41,369 bases of DNA from Planctomycetaceae bacterium (GTDB taxonomy: Bacteria; Planctomycetota; Planctomycetia; Pirellulales; Pirellulaceae), in NCBI GenBank assembly GCA_024225195.1, contig JAAEMV010000609.1, positions 1 through 41,369 on the forward strand. The letters are read 5' to 3'. A program made the translations under genes and the position numbers. Every line of letters starts with the position of its first letter. The stretch's first letter is position 1. Of the stretch, positions 27,404-35,751 are shown piece after piece. Below the pieces are notes generated by a model. It saw nothing but the letters and a program-made list of their open reading frames with translations. It was not told where the DNA came from and did not search any database.

Positions 27404-28642
27404 ATGAAATTGACAGTGGCAAACCCTGAATTTAGCGAATCGTCTGCGGATGAATTGTTGAACGCTGACTCACCGATTTCGGGTCGCCGAATCGCGTTTG
27501 TCGGTAAATTGGGAAGCATGAATCGCCGCGAAGCGCGCGAACTGGTTCGCCGGCATCAGGGCCTGATGGTAGAGCGAATTGATCCATCGGTTGACTTGGT
27601 AGTTATTGGTGCCGATGTACTGCCACTGGGTGATCAGGCTGAGTTGCTTGATGATTGGGTGATTGAAGCGAGTGCTCAGGGACGTATCAGCGTAATTAAC
27701 GAAACTCAGTTTTGGCAAGAATTGGGGATTGTGGAGCCAGAGTTAGATATCGGACGTTTTTACACTCCAGCCATGCTGGCTGGTTTACTTGGTTTGCCGT
27801 TGTCGACAATTCGTCGTTGGCACCGCCGCGGGCTGATTACTCCAACTCGGCAGGTTAAGAAGTTAGCGTATTTTGATTTTCAAGAAGTCGCTTCGGCGCG
27901 TCGAATCGCACGTTTAATCGCGTCCGGTGCTACCGCTCAGTCGATCGAGACAAAGCTTTCACGTTTGGCCGGACTTTACCCCAATCTTCAGCGGCCTTTG
28001 TGCCAGCTTTCCGTGATTGTTGAAGGACGTCAACTTTTGCTGCGGCAAGGCGGAGGGTTGATTGAGCCTGGGGGGCAGATGCGAATTGATTTTGACTCGC
28101 CTAGCCTCGAGGATGACAGGGATGATCAGGAGGTTTCATATCCAATCAACGAGCCAGTTGCTCCGGTTCCCTTGGAAGAACTAGTCACACCTGATGAGTT
28201 CCTTAGGGCTGCTATCGATTTTGAAGATGAAGAAGATGCCGATGGGGCGATTGAGGTATATCGAGCGATGTCTCTTGCGTTTGGCCCATCTTCAGATTCC
28301 TCGTTTCGGTTGGCTGAATTACTTTACCAGCAAGGCGATTTGCCAGGAGCGCGAGAGCGTTACTTTCTGGCAATCGAATTAGACGAGTCATTCGTTGAGG
28401 CGCGGGCGAGTTTGGGGTGTGTTCTGGTCGAATTGGGCCAGCAAGAAATGGCCCTAGCTACCTTTCACGGGGCACTCGCCCATCACGCAGATTATCCAGA
28501 CGTGCATTTTTATCTTGCAAGATTGCTGGACGACATGGATCGTGCAACGGAAGCCGAACCGCATTGGCGAACGTTTCTGGAGCTTGCTCCCAAAAGTCCC
28601 TGGGCCGAAGAGGCTCGTCAGCGTCTAGACGCCGACAACTAA
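27404..28642 (+). CDS. BRCT, MerR-like HTH and TPR fusion protein
   Basis: 412 residues with three parts. Residues about 25-110 look like a BRCT domain (GRRIAFVGKLGSMNRREARELV, then VDLVVIGAD and the WxxE-like FWQELGI end). Residues 118-195 are a MerR-type winged helix-turn-helix (FYTPAMLAGLLGLPLSTIRRWHRRGLI, then the YFDFQEVASARRIARLI wing and helix). Residues about 262-412 are TPR repeats (RLAELLYQQGDLPGARERYF, then VEARASLGCVLVELGQQEMALATF). The middle linker (195-262) is acidic. It may be a DNA-binding regulator or a repair-linked scaffold. Start ATG 27404, no clear ribosome binding site. No stress or repair genes adjoin it. Confidence 0.85.
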   Translation: MKLTVANPEFSESSADELLNADSPISGRRIAFVGKLGSMNRREARELVRRHQGLMVERIDPSVDLVVIGADVLPLGDQAELLDDWVIEASAQGRISVINETQFWQELGIVEPELDIGRFYTPAMLAGLLGLPLSTIRRWHRRGLITPTRQVKKLAYFDFQEVASARRIARLIASGATAQSIETKLSRLAGLYPNLQRPLCQLSVIVEGRQLLLRQGGGLIEPGGQMRIDFDSPSLEDDRDDQEVSYPINEPVAPVPLEELVTPDEFLRAAIDFEDEEDADGAIEVYRAMSLAFGPSSDSSFRLAELLYQQGDLPGARERYFLAIELDESFVEARASLGCVLVELGQQEMALATFHGALAHHADYPDVHFYLARLLDDMDRATEAEPHWRTFLELAPKSPWAEEARQRLDADN

Positions 28643-28891
28643 CCTAGGAATTAGGCGTTTTCGCGTGTTTTTACGATGAAAGATGGCCTTCAGTCGTTTT
28701 CGAACAGGGCAACTCAGTTTGCTTGACTTTAACGGTTAGTTAATCAGTGACCACTTTTACGTTCGTAACGGTCTTTCTGGTTTCTCTTGCTAGGTTTGCA
28801 GATTCTTCCGATTGTAATAACAGGCATTCGTTGCAACCGGGCTGCGCGAATTCTCAATCAGCTTGGAAAATTCTCTTTGTCACATCGTTTC

Positions 28892-30562
28892 ATGAATCCA
28901 CAAATTAATCATTTTTTCGTGAGGACGGGGTTAGCCTGTTGGCTACTCCTTTGGTGCGCGACGTTCTCCCACGCTCAAAAGACCTACCCAACCTCACGTT
29001 ATCGTGGTCAGCAGTTGCTCGAAGACCAGCAGGTTTATGACCTGGGCAGCCAGTTGTACTCGGATTCAAGCAGTGATTTTCAGGCAATGTCACCTGACAG
29101 GTGGAGTATCCCGCCGGTCGGTGCTCGTCCAACAATTGTCAGTCGAATAGAGGAGGTGGAAGCTCAAACGCCAATCCATTCGAACAAGAAATTAATGAAT
29201 TCAATTGCGTTTAAAAAGCCTCGTGACCTCCAACCCAAATCAAAACTTGGCGAATCAAAAAGTTCTTATTGGTCACAAGCTGGGATTGAAATTTCATCAA
29301 AGCGAGAGGATCGAGTTCGACCACAACAAAGTCCGAGGCTTCATTCAGAGCGTAAACCGAATTTGAAGGCTGGATATCCTCTGCGAGTTTCTGCACGGCA
29401 GGAAATTTCAGAAGCCTCCAAGGGGCAAGTTTCGAATGGACCAGTCCTTACTGCTCCGGCATCGAATCAGAAGAGTTGGCGGCCGAAAGGGCAAAACGTG
29501 AGGAAGCGAGTCAGTCAGTCGGTGCCGCATGGTTCCGGCGAAAGCGATTGGAACTCTCATGTTAGTCGCTCATCTGCATTGGATCTTGGATTTCGACGTC
29601 CAGAGATTACAAGGCGTCCAACCGTGGAGTACTCACCTTCGAGCGCCTCTTTTGCTTCGGATTCTAGGTGTGATTGCGGCGAAACAGACTCGCCAACATT
29701 GGAAGAGATCTTACGGACCGGTCGGTATTTTGGTTCCGCCAATGTCTCATTTCTAAAGCCAGTATTGCAAGGCGATATTGCCTATGAAACCTCGGGTTCC
29801 GCCGGTCAGTTTCAGGATAATTTTGAATATGATTACAGTACTGCAAGTCAATTCAGCGTAGGCTTTGAGTCCCAAGCAGGACCAGGTTTCAGCATCAATT
29901 ATTGGGAATTTGATGGCGTGTCTGATGCTGCCAGTTGGACGTCTGGAGATGTAAGTTCAGGAGAAACCATTGTTGGTCTTGGCGGGGTTTTGGGTGGCAG
30001 GCAGTTCACCGTTTTCGATTTTAATGACACCGTTACGGTAAACGACTCACTGGACGTTCAGAGTATTGAAGCCAGTTTGTTTAAAGAGATGAAATTCAAG
30101 GTCTCTCGAATGGGGGGGCGAGTTGGATTCCAGTGGGTTGAGATCAATCGTCAAACCAATGCCTCGTTTACAGACGTTGGGGGCAGCACGGTAGCCTGGG
30201 AGGGGAAGGACCAATTCCAGGGAGCGGGACCAACTTTTGGATTTGATTATTTCCGGCCAATTGGTCACACAAAGATCGAATTTCATGCAAGTAGCGATTT
30301 TGGTTTGATTTTTGGGCAAAGAGACAAGGTTGTTCGTGACAACTTCGGTGCGATAAATCAAAACCTTAGCGATGACGAGTTTTTTACTAATTTAGATTTA
30401 TTCTTGGGTGCTCAGTACGTCATTTCTCGTGGTGGTAATCGGTGTTTTTACTTTAGGTCTGGTCTAGATTATCAGGTTTGGCTTGGAGCAGATAACGAGA
30501 CCGCTTCCAATTCCGACTTTGGTTTACGTGGTTTTTCACTAACCCTTGGCTATAATCGGTGA
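28892..30562 (+). CDS. Outer-membrane beta-barrel protein with long low-complexity N-terminal region
   Basis: 556 residues: a signal peptide ending near residue 29 (THE SHAQ-type site, ATFSHA-Q), then about 245 residues rich in Ser, Arg, Pro and Gln with no fold recognised, then from about 278 a beta-rich region with alternating aromatic strands (RYFGSANVSFLKP, FSVGFESQAGPGFSINYWEF, FGFDYFRPIGHTKIEFHASS, ending LRGFSLTLGYNR, a barrel-like terminal strand). The pattern is close to planctomycete Lpg1974/BBP7-like pore or barrel proteins. I chose ATG 28892; upstream frame (to 28787) lacks a signal peptide. Placement in the outer membrane is inferred. The low-complexity segment is unusual and could bind the envelope or be a linker. 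Confidence 0.65.
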   Translation: MNPQINHFFVRTGLACWLLLWCATFSHAQKTYPTSRYRGQQLLEDQQVYDLGSQLYSDSSSDFQAMSPDRWSIPPVGARPTIVSRIEEVEAQTPIHSNKKLMNSIAFKKPRDLQPKSKLGESKSSYWSQAGIEISSKREDRVRPQQSPRLHSERKPNLKAGYPLRVSARQEISEASKGQVSNGPVLTAPASNQKSWRPKGQNVRKRVSQSVPHGSGESDWNSHVSRSSALDLGFRRPEITRRPTVEYSPSSASFASDSRCDCGETDSPTLEEILRTGRYFGSANVSFLKPVLQGDIAYETSGSAGQFQDNFEYDYSTASQFSVGFESQAGPGFSINYWEFDGVSDAASWTSGDVSSGETIVGLGGVLGGRQFTVFDFNDTVTVNDSLDVQSIEASLFKEMKFKVSRMGGRVGFQWVEINRQTNASFTDVGGSTVAWEGKDQFQGAGPTFGFDYFRPIGHTKIEFHASSDFGLIFGQRDKVVRDNFGAINQNLSDDEFFTNLDLFLGAQYVISRGGNRCFYFRSGLDYQVWLGADNETASNSDFGLRGFSLTLGYNR

Positions 30563-30661
30563 ATCGCGACGGCGATTGCTGGATGCGAGTGTTTTTCTGC
30601 GTTCTGTTGCTCTTTTGTTTTCCGCGAACGCGTAATGTGATCTCCCCCGGACGATATCAGC

Positions 30662-32326
30662 ATGACAGTAGCCGTATTCATTACCAGTGAGTCTGACGCC
30701 TCATGTCTCATTCCATGGGGGATCCACTTTGCATTGGCGGATCACACTGATTTGTTAATTGTTTGTCCAAGAAAATCAAAAGGCAAACGCGCTTGGGAAA
30801 AGTTAGAAGTTTCAGAAAAAGAGGGGCGTTCGCTTTACCAGTCTGTTTTTGCCGAGTTGGAAAAAATCGATCCAAGTCGAGTGGTTATGAAGGAAGCGAT
30901 CGCCGATGGTGAAGAGTCGACAGATATGGATCGCGTTGCGATTGAAACTCGTGAACTCATTGCTACCGCGCCCGAGGATGCTTTTGTTGAGGAAATTGGT
31001 AATCTCGACGTGCGTTTAGTACTGCTCCCAGCATTTGCTCCAGTGAAAGGTTCGAATGAGACGGACATGCGCTGGCATCAAAAGGTTTTCCGAGCGGCGC
31101 CTTGTCAGGTCGCGGTAGTCAAAGGTAACGTTCCAATTGGCGAGGGAGCGAGTCGAATACTTGTCGCGAGCGAGGGGGAAACCGATCCGGATCAGAAACT
31201 GGCGGTGGCAAGGAGTTTGCAACTGGCGAAGACGGTCGGGGCTGAACAAGTTGAGTTGCTGTATGTTCGACCGGACGATGATGAGGTTGCTGCAGAGATT
31301 GCGGAAACCCACCTGAGTCAGCTTACAAAAACCAAGCAGGAGAAGTCGCTCGAAATTGTGCCACGCTCAATTCTCGCTGATTCGCTATTCGATGGGATTC
31401 GACAAATCCCGGAATTGGATTTTGATGTCTTGCTAGTGGGGACCCGGAAAGAGAAAGTTATCCGGTCTTTGTTTTTAGAACTGGATCCGGGAACTCAGAA
31501 AGCTGCATCGTCAATTGTTGTGGTGCGGGCAGCGGTTCCGCTGACAGTTCGGGTTTGGGGAGGTGTGACTTTATGGATTCGAAGTAAAGTACCTCAGATC
31601 GATCGAGAGCGGCGAGTGAAGCTGGTCGATAACTTACAGATAAACTCTCAGTTTAATTTCGATTTTGGCGCGTTGATTTCTCTCTCGACGCTTATCGCTG
31701 CCCTCGGTTTGGTGAGAGACTCTGGCGCGGTTGTGATTGGTGCCATGTTGGTCGCTCCGTTAATGACGCCCCTAGTCGCGATGGGATTCGCGTTAGTGCA
31801 GGGAAATCTGAAACTCATCCGATCGGCCTTGAGGTCTGTCGCGTGGGGGTTCGCTATCGCCTTGCTCATTGGTGCATCGATTGGACTCATGTTGCGACTG
31901 TTTGCACCGGGACTTGAGATTAGCGAGCAGATGGCAGATCGTGGGTCGCCGAATTTCTTGGACTTGATTGTAGCTCTGGCAAGTGGAGTGGCTGCGGCGT
32001 ATGCCATGGGACGACCAAATTTAATTTCGGCGTTGCCCGGTGTTGCGATTGCGGCCGCGTTAGTTCCACCGATAGCCACATCCGGGCTGGCGTTAACGAT
32101 GGGAGATCTAGCTCTTGCCGGCGGTGCTTCACTTTTGTTCTTTACAAATATTGTCGCGATTGTCCTCGGAACCGCAATTACTTTTTGGTGCGTGGGGATT
32201 AGCACCCGAATGAGTGAAGGCCGGCCGGCTCAGATCTGGCCGCGTTATTGGTTGATCGGGTTCGTGGTTTTGTCGATTCTGTTGACGTTGGAAATGTGGA
32301 ATTTCAATCCTTTGGCCGCACCGTAA
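30662..32326 (+). CDS. DUF389 membrane protein with USP-like cytoplasmic domains
   Basis: 554 residues. Residues 1-300 contain universal-stress-protein-like segments (SRILVASEGETDPDQKLAVARSLQLA near 160-185, LLYVRPDDDE, and LVGTRKEKVIRSLFLE before an SSIVVVRAAV strand). Residues about 325-550 are the DUF389 membrane domain: VIGAMLVAPLMTPLVAMG and PNLISALPGVAIAAALVPPIATSG are its conserved helices, with about six transmembrane segments. DUF389 function is unknown; the USP domain suggests nucleotide or stress signalling. Start ATG 30662. No neighbour clearly belongs with it. Confidence 0.88.
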   Translation: MTVAVFITSESDASCLIPWGIHFALADHTDLLIVCPRKSKGKRAWEKLEVSEKEGRSLYQSVFAELEKIDPSRVVMKEAIADGEESTDMDRVAIETRELIATAPEDAFVEEIGNLDVRLVLLPAFAPVKGSNETDMRWHQKVFRAAPCQVAVVKGNVPIGEGASRILVASEGETDPDQKLAVARSLQLAKTVGAEQVELLYVRPDDDEVAAEIAETHLSQLTKTKQEKSLEIVPRSILADSLFDGIRQIPELDFDVLLVGTRKEKVIRSLFLELDPGTQKAASSIVVVRAAVPLTVRVWGGVTLWIRSKVPQIDRERRVKLVDNLQINSQFNFDFGALISLSTLIAALGLVRDSGAVVIGAMLVAPLMTPLVAMGFALVQGNLKLIRSALRSVAWGFAIALLIGASIGLMLRLFAPGLEISEQMADRGSPNFLDLIVALASGVAAAYAMGRPNLISALPGVAIAAALVPPIATSGLALTMGDLALAGGASLLFFTNIVAIVLGTAITFWCVGISTRMSEGRPAQIWPRYWLIGFVVLSILLTLEMWNFNPLAAP

Positions 32327-32679
32327 GCAGTCAGGCTCAATTCCAAATAAGGAAAGTCCTGGCCGAGGATCCCCCAAATTAACTTTGCCTGTGAGCTTAG
32401 TTTTTAGGGTTTTACCAACGAATCGTTGTGGGTGGTGGCTTTCACTCGAAAATGAGGCTGAAAGCGGAGCAACGATTCGACAATAGATACCCGAAACACT
32501 AGAATTCGAGAGTGCGATTTGGCTCTATTTGAACCGTGTGACACGATTTGAGTTGGCTGAAGACGCAACATCGCGGAGAACTGGTAAACGGTCGGTTGTT
32601 CGCTTACACAAGACGTGATTTAGATACAATTTATTTGGCTGCGATTATCCAAGCGGTCTCAGTGTTCCAGGAGAATAAA
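32327..32679. other. Intergenic region before the repetitive DUF1080 gene
   Basis: 353 bases with no gene: an upstream in-frame extension of the DUF1080 frame to 32548 is not family-like. It contains the nested inverted repeat at 32419-32479, and AGGAGA at about 32669-32674, the ribosome binding site of the DUF1080 gene. Confidence 0.5.
32419..32479 (+). repeat. Nested inverted repeat, candidate structured RNA or terminator
   Basis: The outer arms CGAATCGTTG (32419-32428) and CAACGATTCG (32470-32479) pair perfectly; an inner stem pairs GCTTTCA (32438-32444) with TGAAAGC (32459-32465), and an apical CTC/GAG may close further. An alternative short hairpin CAACG-AAT-CGTTG competes with the outer stem. 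There is no clear T-run after it. It lies 92 bases after the DUF389 stop and 200 bases before the DUF1080 start. Confidence 0.5.
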
Positions 32680-34197
32680 ATGTCGTTTCATTCGATTTTA
32701 CGATCGCCTCTATGCTCGCTTGCGTGCGCAACTTTGTTGGCTCTGGGCGCGCTGCAAGAAGCGAATGCTCAAGGTAAATTTGCCAACGGCGGTGGGCAGA
32801 TGAAGCAGGGCAAACCGAACGGAGACCGCGATGGTGGTTCGGATGGCTTTACTGGTGGAACGACGGGCAAAGCGAGGTTTGTCAATCTGCTGGATTCACG
32901 AGACCTGAGTCAGTTTCGTGGTTATGAGTCGGAGCAAATTGGTGAAGGTTGGTCACTGGATGGTCGGGATCTTTATTTTGATGGTTCCGGTGGTGGTGAC
33001 CTGATCACTCGGCAGACTTACGGTGATTTCGATTTGCAAGTGGAGTGGAAAGTAGCCAATGGGGCGAACAGCGGAATTATGTGGCGTGTTTCACTCGGTG
33101 ATAGTGCGCCCTACATGTCCGGTCCGGAATATCAAATCTTGGATGATAGCGAACATGCAGATGGTGCTAACGAATTAACCGCTGCCGGTTCTTTGTACGG
33201 TATGTTCCCAGCAAAAGATCGCGATGGAAATAAAACGCTTCGAGATGTTGGAACTTGGAACAAGACACGAATTACAGTCGTGGGAAATCGTGTTACCTAT
33301 TATCTGAATCTGAAAAAAGTTCTTGAAACTGAAATTGGCAGTCCTGAGTGGAACGAGCAGTTGGGGAAGAGCAAGTTTAAAGACTGGGATAAGTTCGCAA
33401 AAAATCGCGGTGGACACATCGCGTTTCAAGATCATGGAAATGAAGTCTGGTTCCGTAATATCCGAATCAAGCGTTTAGACAACGGGACACCACAAGGTGG
33501 ATACTCTCAGGGTGGTGGTGCCGCGGGAGCGCAGGGTGGATTTAGAAATTCGAAATTTGAAGGAATGCAAAATTCATTGAATGCTGGTGGTGGAACTGGC
33601 CGTAGTATCCCTCGTGAACAAACGGGGGGGGCGGGTTTGCCGCCTGACTTTGATTCCAGTGGACGACCGGCGAGTATGAATCGCGGTGGTACGCGAGGCC
33701 CAGGTGGTGCTACATCAGATCGAAATTCTGGACTTAGCCCCCGAAACTCAAAGTTCTCTGGGATGCAAAACTCGTTGGACACTGGTGGTGCCGATCGCGG
33801 TGGACGTGGTGATACTCGTGGCGGTGGTGGAACTAGCCCTCGAAACTCAAAGTTCTCTGGGATGCAAAACTCATTGGACACGGGAGGTTCTGCTCGCGGT
33901 GGCCGTGGTGATACCCGTGGCGGTGGAGGACGACCTGAGCCTGAATTTGATTCTAGTGGACGACCTTCGAGTATGAATCGTGGTGGCACACGAGGTTCTG
34001 GTGGCAATACATCAGATCGGAATTCTGGAACTAGCCCTCGAAACTCAAAGTTCTCTGGGATGCAAAACTCGTTGGATACCGGTGGCAGTGCTCGCGGTAG
34101 TAATCGAGGCTCAACTGATCGTTCGTCTCAGAGTAACTCGAAAAACTCAAGTTCAAAAAAGAGTAGTAACGGACCAACTGGCCCTGCAAAACTTTAA
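32680..34197 (+). CDS. DUF1080 protein with repetitive Gly/Arg/Asn-rich C-terminus
   Basis: 505 residues: signal peptide (cut near ANAQ, residue 31), then a DUF1080 beta-sandwich at about 65-266 (ending in WFRNIRIKRL), then a low-complexity tail (267-505). The tail carries four copies of RNSKFxGMQNSL at 289, 355, 388 and 454, and two of FDSSGRPxSMNRGGTRG (324-340, 423-439). The last three copies are nearly identical at DNA level, suggesting recent unit duplication; the first is older. The start is ATG 32680 with AGGAGA seven bases before it. Predicted secreted; the tail may be an adhesive or a matrix-binding extension, by inference. Confidence 0.9.
   Translation: MSFHSILRSPLCSLACATLLALGALQEANAQGKFANGGGQMKQGKPNGDRDGGSDGFTGGTTGKARFVNLLDSRDLSQFRGYESEQIGEGWSLDGRDLYFDGSGGGDLITRQTYGDFDLQVEWKVANGANSGIMWRVSLGDSAPYMSGPEYQILDDSEHADGANELTAAGSLYGMFPAKDRDGNKTLRDVGTWNKTRITVVGNRVTYYLNLKKVLETEIGSPEWNEQLGKSKFKDWDKFAKNRGGHIAFQDHGNEVWFRNIRIKRLDNGTPQGGYSQGGGAAGAQGGFRNSKFEGMQNSLNAGGGTGRSIPREQTGGAGLPPDFDSSGRPASMNRGGTRGPGGATSDRNSGLSPRNSKFSGMQNSLDTGGADRGGRGDTRGGGGTSPRNSKFSGMQNSLDTGGSARGGRGDTRGGGGRPEPEFDSSGRPSSMNRGGTRGSGGNTSDRNSGTSPRNSKFSGMQNSLDTGGSARGSNRGSTDRSSQSNSKNSSSKKSSNGPTGPAKL
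33544..34074 (+). repeat. Tandem-like coding repeats in the DUF1080 tail
   Basis: Four units built around a 36-base core that encodes RNSKFxGMQNSL, the last three almost identical, interspersed with glycine-arginine stretches and two copies of a longer FDSSGRPxSMNRGG unit. The arrangement gives a large spurious frame on the minus strand. Confidence 0.8.
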
Positions 34198-34277
34198 GGT
34201 GCACTTGCGTTAGAGGTTTTTTGACCAAAACCACTCGCGATTGAGTCATGCTCCGCTTCAACAGAATGTAATATACA

Positions 34278-34307
34278 AACGCCCGGTTCACGCCGGGCGT
34301 TCGTCTT
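34278..34307 (+). terminator. Rho-independent terminator after the DUF1080 gene
   Basis: AACGCCCGG (34278-34286) pairs perfectly with CCGGGCGTT (34293-34301) around a 6-base loop, then CGTCTTTTA. It is 80 bases past the DUF1080 stop, immediately ahead of the next gene. Confidence 0.75.
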
Positions 34308-34309
34308 TT

Positions 34310-35725
34310 ATGGAAAACAAAACTAAAGATTTGACGAAGGAAATATTTCCGTTGCTCATGTCGAGTATCGAGAAATTTCATTGGTACGACAGTCGACCAA
34401 GTCACCCAAATTTTATATTTGGTCGGCTAGAATTTAGAATACATATTGATCCGGTCCTTGCCAAGGAAGCCTGGAGGATCGCATTGAGCCGACAGCCGCT
34501 TGCAGGTGTCAAACCAGAAAAGGTTAAACGGCGTTGGCATTGGGGGGCTAAATCCCAAACGAACGAGCGCGGTTCCACGGGAAGTTTTAATCATCATGAG
34601 GCCGAGTCGTCTCCGGAGCCTTGGAACTTTGAAGATGACGAATTGCGTTTAACGATTTCCAGTCATTTGGAAATGCGAACCGGCGGTCGCGCGAGGCCAA
34701 CTGGAGAGCTTCACGGAAAACTAGTGGAGCGAACAACGTTGGTTTACTTTGCTGTCCATCATGCGATAAGTGACGGTGCGGGTGCGATTTTAGTGGTTAA
34801 TGAATGGCTTGCTATTTATGCGAATCTCGAATCTGGGAGGTCTGGCACGGCGGGACTTCAGCGGTTGGAGGCCGACCGTCTGAGAGCACGTAACCACCTT
34901 GGGCTATTTCGTTGGAATTATTTGAAACATATCTTTCAGCAGCCAGTGGCCTTGTTCGGGGCAACCAAGTTCATTTTTCGAAAAACGGTTGACTTGACGA
35001 TTCAAAAAGATGTTTCAGATGGTGATGCGAGGCTATATCCGGCTATTGTTGGACGCTGGTTGGATGCAGAAGCTGTTCGCTGTCTTGGTCGCGAAAGTGG
35101 CCGTTTGAGGGTGACGCTGAATTCGATCATGCTGGGGCGATTGTTTGTGTCGCTATCGAGATTTTTGGCGAGGGATGGAGAGGATCATCGCAGAGACTGG
35201 TTGCGTGTCATCTTGCCGATTAGTATTCGAGAAATGTCAGACCGGCGGATGCCAGCGGCCAATCGAACGACGATTGTCCAATTAGACCGCCGGGCTGATG
35301 AACTGGCGTTGTCGGATGGGTTTTATCAAAACTTGGATCGAGAGATTCGAATCATCCGCGGTTGGCAGTTAGATAAAATTTTTCTGATATGTATCCGGTT
35401 GCTTTCGACCGTCGAACCGTTGTTTCGCAAAGTAGCCGGGAATCGAAAGTCGCGTGGGACAGTGGTTTTTACGAATCTCGGAGAGCCTTTTCGAAAGCTA
35501 CTTAAAACCCAATCTCAGTTGAGTCGTGGTTCGTTTGGTCAATTTGATCTTGTTGGACCCGTCCGTGAGGGAACTCCGCTGAATTATACAGTCGCACGCC
35601 ATGGTGAACGGCTTCGGGTTTCACTTCATTATGATTCACGCGTATTTTCAGCGAATCGGGCAGAGGATTTGTTGGAGAGCTACGCGAGCGAATTGGTTGG
35701 CGGGACGCCACGCGAGAGTGAATGA
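34310..35725 (+). CDS. Condensation-domain/WS-DGAT-like acyltransferase
   Basis: About 471 residues with the CoA-dependent acyltransferase fold. The active-site motif HHAISDG (150-156) has the HHxxxDG pattern shared by wax ester synthase/diacylglycerol acyltransferases and peptide condensation domains; the C-terminus has a matching acyltransferase core (VFTNLGEPFRKL, FDLVGPVREGTPLNYTVARHG). It probably transfers an acyl group to an alcohol or amine; substrate unknown. I chose ATG 34310, directly after the terminator hairpin; an in-frame ATG at 34358 is possible, as neither has a good ribosome binding site. A start at 34241 would place the hairpin inside the gene and is rejected. It converges with the coiled-coil gene, 26 bases apart. 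Confidence 0.75.
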   Translation: MENKTKDLTKEIFPLLMSSIEKFHWYDSRPSHPNFIFGRLEFRIHIDPVLAKEAWRIALSRQPLAGVKPEKVKRRWHWGAKSQTNERGSTGSFNHHEAESSPEPWNFEDDELRLTISSHLEMRTGGRARPTGELHGKLVERTTLVYFAVHHAISDGAGAILVVNEWLAIYANLESGRSGTAGLQRLEADRLRARNHLGLFRWNYLKHIFQQPVALFGATKFIFRKTVDLTIQKDVSDGDARLYPAIVGRWLDAEAVRCLGRESGRLRVTLNSIMLGRLFVSLSRFLARDGEDHRRDWLRVILPISIREMSDRRMPAANRTTIVQLDRRADELALSDGFYQNLDREIRIIRGWQLDKIFLICIRLLSTVEPLFRKVAGNRKSRGTVVFTNLGEPFRKLLKTQSQLSRGSFGQFDLVGPVREGTPLNYTVARHGERLRVSLHYDSRVFSANRAEDLLESYASELVGGTPRESE

Positions 35726-35751
35726 TCGCGTTTAAAAAAGAGGGCGTCCTT

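Noticed and set aside
31648-32205. 185-residue minus-strand frame
   Set aside because: It is opposite the DUF389 membrane domain, whose conserved motifs are clear on the plus strand.
33507-34007. 166-residue minus-strand frame rich in Pro and Arg
   Set aside because: It is the complement of the repetitive DUF1080 tail; the repeat composition keeps the frame open. The plus-strand gene has signal peptide, ribosome binding site and family domain.
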